Source: Atherinomorus stipes (Eukaryota; Chordata; Actinopteri; Atheriniformes; Atherinidae). From it: a stretch of DNA of 64,000 nt. Below, piece by piece: positions 60,327 through 64,000 of the stretch; the stretch's first letter is position 1; every line of letters starts with the position of its first letter. The stretch is taken from assembly GCA_023101725.1 (NCBI GenBank), contig JALJCO010008629.1:186001-250000 (forward strand), written 5' to 3'. A model generated the notes under the pieces. That model was not told the DNA's origin and made no database searches. It worked only from the letters and a program-made list of their open reading frames with translations. A program made the translations under genes and the position numbers.

Positions 60327-60717
60327 TTAAAGTTATACCGTGTAACTTTTGGCCGCTATGGGCACTAAACCTGTAACTTCCCACAAGCACCACAACTGTC
60401 TCAAAATTAAACAGTCTCAGTCTGTGTTTTGGATGTGTATTTGGAAAAGTGTTGCAGACCACTTTGAAAAGCTGATTTTTAAGTCATCAAGCCATTAATC
60501 AAAGCGCTCCAGGTTACTTGATCTAATGAGCTCCTGAGAAGTTACAATGCCTGGTTTTTCAGAATGGCAGCCCCCTTGGAGCAACGACATGCGTCAAGTG
60601 CTCCATACTGACCGCAGAAATCAGCTATACCTACTTAAATTAATAATAATGTTAGAATATAATGTATCATAACATTTGGCTAACATTCGTTTTAAAAGTT
60701 ACACGGTATCACTTTAA
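60327..60717. mobile_element. TTAA-bounded inverted-end element (MITE), 391 bp
   Basis: The left end TTAAAGTTATACCGTGTAAC and the right end, reverse complement TTAAAGTGATACCGTGTAAC, differ at one position and stay identical for four more bases (TTTT). TTAA stands at both outer edges. The interior is non-coding. The ends are good enough for this to be a fairly recent copy. Confidence 0.8.
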
Positions 60718-61140
60718 CTCAAGGTGCAGATGGAACAGGGCGAGTCACAAAGCATGATGGGAAACATTCGGACAAACCTTTGAATGAGGGTTCAACCATA
60801 GAAATCTGTACATAATGGCTAGATGAATCACCCACACTGTTGGCCAGTGGAGCCAAACGTCCGCACATGGCAGCCATCTTACCACAGTCAGCTCTCTCAC
60901 TTACAGCATTGTGTTTTAATGATGATGTACTTTTTAAATAACTATAACTTCCTGAATTTTCTACTGATTTTCAATCTATCTGGTTTGTTGTAAACGTCAG
61001 AGATGTAGGTATGAAACTACATACTTGATAATTATAACTGACGATTCCAGAGCGGAGCAAGCTCTTTCATATTATGATAAACAGACGAAGTGCAATAAAT
61101 ATACACACGCCCAAGGCATTTATATCAAATCAGTGTTTAG
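60718..61140. other. Non-coding stretch, no gene seen
   Basis: No gene recognised between the small inverted-end element and the LINE. Confidence 0.6.
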
Positions 61141-62365
61141 AAGCTGAGGAAGATTCAGAACAGGAAGACAGCAGGACCGGACAAGGTGTGTCCACGGATG
61201 CTCAAGTCCTGTGCTGTTCAACTGGGGGAGTCGCTGTAGCACATCTCCAACCTCAGCCTGCAGGTGGAGACTGTGCCCACCCCTGGAAGACATCCTGCAT
61301 CGTCCCGGTGTCGATGAAGACCCAGCCCAGTGAGCTGAATGACTACCGACCGGTGGCACTGATTTCACATCTGATGAAGACGCTGGAGCGGCTCCTCCTC
61401 CACCTCCTCAGGCACCAGGTTCCCTTGCCTGATAGGCACAATATGCCTAACAGATAACAGGCAAATGTTGGAGTGTGGATGATGCTGTCCTGTACCTCCT
61501 TCATCGAGCTTACTCACACCTGGACAAGGGAAGCGCCACTGTGAGGATTCTTTTTCTGGACTTTTTGAGTGCCTTTAATACCATCCAGCCATCGTTACTG
61601 CGGAGGAAACTGGAGAGGATGGGTGTGGACTCGTGCAAAGTGGACTGGATCTCCAACTGCCTCACCAACAGACCACAGTATGTCAGACTGAGCGACATCA
61701 CATCAGACACTGTGGTCAGCAGGACAGGAGCCCCTCAGGGGACAGTGCTGGCCCCTTTCCTCTTCACCCTGTACACCTCAGACTTCTGTTACAACTCGGA
61801 GCTGTGTCATATACAGAAGTACGCAGACAACACAACCATTGTGGGGTGTATCCAGGACGGCATGGCGAGCGAGTACAGGGGTCTGGTGAACGACTTTTTG
61901 TCTGGTGTAGAGAAAACCAGCTGCAGCTCAATGCCTCAAAGACAAAGGAACTGGTCATTGACTTCAGGAAGTCTGGACCATGTTCACGACCAGTTCTGAT
62001 TGAGGCACATGAGGTTGAACTTTTAGAAACTACAAGTCAGGCTGTGGCTGGACAAGTTGGACTGGACATGCAACACAGACTACCTGTACAGGAGGGGACA
62101 GAGTAGGCTGTACTTCCTGAGGAGGCTCCGGTCATTTAACATCTGCAGGAAACTTCTGCAGATGTTCTACCAGTCGGTGGTTGCCAGCATCCTTTTCTAC
62201 GCCGTGGTGTGCTGGGGCAGCAGCACATCGGAAAGGAACACTGCGAGGCTGGACAGATTAACTGGCTCTGGCGTGGGCATGAATCTGGACTCCCTGGAGA
62301 CTGTGGCAGAGAGGAGGATGCTGACCAAACATTACAACAGGCTCAAGCACTTCATGTGCTGCTAG
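61141..62365 (+). pseudogene. Reverse transcriptase of a non-LTR retrotransposon, frameshifted
   Basis: The protein runs through several frames. KLRKIQNRKTAGPDKVCPRM (from 61141) is the 'TAGPD' block before the polymerase palm; an in-frame stop follows (TAG, near 61227). After a frameshift near 61283 come PWKTSCIVPVSMKTQPSELN and DYRPVALISHLMKTLERLLL. After a two-base insertion at about 61474 comes DDAVLYLLHR, motif A FLDFLSAFNTIQP (catalytic Asp present), motif B TGAPQGTVLAPFLFTLY, and motif C, which reads YADN instead of YADD. A further frameshift near 61900 leads to WCRENQLQLNASKTKELVID. Finally, LYFLRRLRSFNICRKLLQMF and VVCWGSSTSERN lie at 62105-62245. The lost second Asp of motif C alone should abolish DNA synthesis, and with the stops and frameshifts the copy is dead. 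Confidence 0.92.
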
Positions 62366-62370
62366 TTTCA
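61141..62370 (+). mobile_element. Non-LTR retrotransposon fragment (reverse transcriptase region)
   Basis: About 1.2 kb of a fish LINE covering the reverse transcriptase from its N-terminal fingers to the C-terminal region. Both ends are missing: there is no endonuclease upstream, and the similarity fades at about 62320-62370 without a recognisable tail. It is a different LINE family from the L2-like copies at 5.7 and 23.1 kb; Jockey/CR1-group relatives with the same block order are abundant in fish. The protein is described in the pseudogene entry. Confidence 0.9.
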
Positions 62371-63960
62371 CATTACTCATGCCTGTAGAGTGACTTGTTC
62401 TCTAATATCAAGATCACACAAAACTTGTTTTCTTCTCTTTGCACAACATTAAAACTAGAAAACTTGCAGCATCAAAGCAATGCTTTTCTAACTTAATTTC
62501 TTCCAGTTCATGCAGAAAACTCTCACAACTTAAGTAGATTCAAGTAATTTTTTCTCACACAGGGCAAATCAAAGTAGAGAAAATGAAACAGGTTGTTGTT
62601 TCTTGTGTGGCTGCACATGAGAAGGTTAACTGAGAAAACTTGAATATATTCTGTAAAGGAACTTATGTGTAATGTCTTATAATTTCAACAAAGCATTTTA
62701 ACAGAAGAAAATGATATAGTCTTGCACAGAGACAAACTTGTGTCATTGTTAAATGTAGTGGATAAAAAAAGTAATCTGGCAAGAATTTAACAAAACAATT
62801 CTTGCCAGATTCACTTTTTTCAGTGTATGTGAAACCAATAAAAATGATGAAAAAGAAAGTCTTTCTTTTGATATTCAATCATTTCTTTTATTAACCAAGT
62901 ATTTTAAAAAGGGAAATAGTTGGTTAAGGTTGGCATAGAAAAAAATTCCCATTGGGAAAAATACTTGGGTTGGGACTAAATACCAGCCCAGTCTCTGCAA
63001 TAAGGCATGCAGACACTATACTTAGAAGAAAAAAAAATCTTTAAAACCCCACATATAAAACACACTCACTACATATGTTTTCATTTTTTCTTTGTTAGAG
63101 GCAAACTTGTGTTTTTAAGCTTTGAATTTAGAATTTGTGTTGACCTTTTTGTACTCAGAGATGACCAAATTCGTACATTAGGTTTTAGCTTGAGGGTGAT
63201 TCTTGTGAGTTTGTTGAACAAAAATGTCTGTTTTGTTTCAGGGAAACTGAGTTCACGTACGTCCATAAGAGCCACAGTCTCATTTTGTAGAAGAAAATCT
63301 AGAAAAAACATTTTTCAGATAATTAAATCATCTCAAAAGCTTCTTGTTCTTGTTCCAGACCATTCACCATTGTCACAGAATTTCTCCAGTACAACCATTG
63401 ACCTCTTATATGCAGAAGGTGGAAAAGGCCAGATGTGAAGGATCCCTTTGCCAGAGAAAAATGAATATAACTCTCTGCAGTTTGATTAAATCATAATGCA
63501 GCAGGTAATGAATCTCCACCTTCGCTGTTTCATTACTCACCGCAGTCATGATATCCACCCCTAAATATAGCCTCATTATAAATTCCATTTCTACTCATTA
63601 GATTCAGAAAAAAAGAAATTCCCCTCTATGAACGTCAGGTGTATATTTCACTTTACCATTCATACATGAGCTGGACCACCTCTCTTTTCTTTTTCTTCTG
63701 CAACCCACTCCATCTCCTTGAGTTATAGCCACCATTCACATCTAGCAGCAAGATAAAGGGGGGCTTTGCAATTGGAAATAGATGAGAGAACCAGGGTGAA
63801 GCATTTGGATGAAAGGTTCAATTATTTTGATGATTGGTCTGAGGAAATGTTTCACAATGACACTCATTTAGTCCCAGCAGTCCTCTGCAGAGATTTAGTG
63901 ACTGCAAGCTGTAATATTATCCCCACCCTCTCAAAACAATATTTCTGAAATCAGAAGAGC
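62371..63960. other. Non-coding stretch, no gene seen
   Basis: No gene recognised. A short inverted repeat (AATCTGGCAAGAATT at about 62774, AATTCTTGCCAGATT at 62797) stands out. A 143-codon frame at 63007-63438 has no recognisable domain. The part 63430-63600 is motif-rich and is listed as a possible conserved element. Confidence 0.55.
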
Positions 63961-64000
63961 TACACTGGCCAATACTATTTGAACACTTCCCATAATTTGG
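63961..64000 (+). mobile_element. Possible end of a Tc1/mariner-type element, cut by the window
   Basis: TACACTGGCCAATACTATTT followed by GAACACTTCCCATAATTTGG resembles the start of fish mariner-type repeats of the form TACACTGGCCAAAAGTATTTGGACAC. Only 40 bases are available, so the call is weak. Confidence 0.3.

Noticed and set aside
63007..63438. 143-codon open frame on the + strand
   Set aside because: AT-rich, no domain or motif, no neighbouring coding evidence.
1..64000. CRISPR arrays, operons, bacterial ribosome-binding sites or riboswitches
   Set aside because: The sequence is of vertebrate nuclear type; no spaced identical repeats or bacterial gene organisation are present.
1..64000. 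Old retrovirus or other viral copies in the genome
   Set aside because: No long terminal repeats, protease, integrase or envelope-like coding was recognised; both kinds of reverse transcriptase remnant are of non-LTR type.

Overview
The window looks like non-coding DNA from a teleost fish nuclear genome, most likely a spiny-rayed (percomorph-type) fish. There is no dense gene packing, no bacterial promoter or ribosome-binding logic, and no recognisable tRNA or rRNA gene. The sequence is AT-rich, with many microsatellites and homopolymer runs, and it is littered with decayed transposable elements of types well known in fish: L2-like and other non-LTR retrotransposons, tRNA-derived SINEs, hAT elements, and short elements with inverted ends. 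I found no exon that I could assign with confidence to a working host gene. Most open frames are short chance frames.

Layout. 0-5 kb: simple repeats, a tRNA-derived SINE (about 607-790), a perfect 20-bp hairpin (811-871), a fragment of a retroelement tail (1133-1218), and a second type of SINE-like repeat (4632-4900). 5.6-6.5 kb: the 3' end of an L2-like LINE. 10.9 kb: a second copy of the first SINE family. 11.8-12.6 kb: a TTAA-bounded element with inverted ends. 13.35-14.45 kb: a hAT-type element with a perfect 8-bp target duplication. 14.5-22.2 kb: no recognisable feature apart from simple repeats. 22.2-23.8 kb: the most unusual locus. A broken THAP-domain exon on the + strand faces a short coding exon on the - strand, each running into a splice donor, and an L2-like LINE fragment lies next to them. 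I read this as an internally deleted two-gene DNA transposon, possibly of the ISL2EU (IS4EU) type. 28.87-30.5 kb: a second hAT-type element with a perfect 8-bp target duplication and traces of coding sequence. 31.5-33.3 kb: two short inverted-end repeats and a diverged interspersed repeat. 36.6-38.3 kb: another repeat fragment and the better copy of the second SINE-like family. 41.5-43.9 kb: a hAT-like element holding a very G-rich segment, then an element with GTGCATTCACAC ends. 51.5-53.0 kb: a TTAA-bounded element followed by a fold-back element. 56 kb: a cluster of GACGTT-type motifs. 60.3-60.7 kb: another TTAA-bounded element. 61.1-62.4 kb: a frameshifted non-LTR reverse transcriptase whose YADD box has become YADN. 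The last 40 bases resemble the end of a Tc1/mariner-type element.

The pieces form no pathway. The window is a record of repeated insertion by several transposon classes, all apparently dead here. The strongest calls are those with independent structural proof (matching ends plus target duplications) or long protein similarity (reverse transcriptases, THAP zinc finger). Family names come from recalled knowledge of these families, not from a database search.
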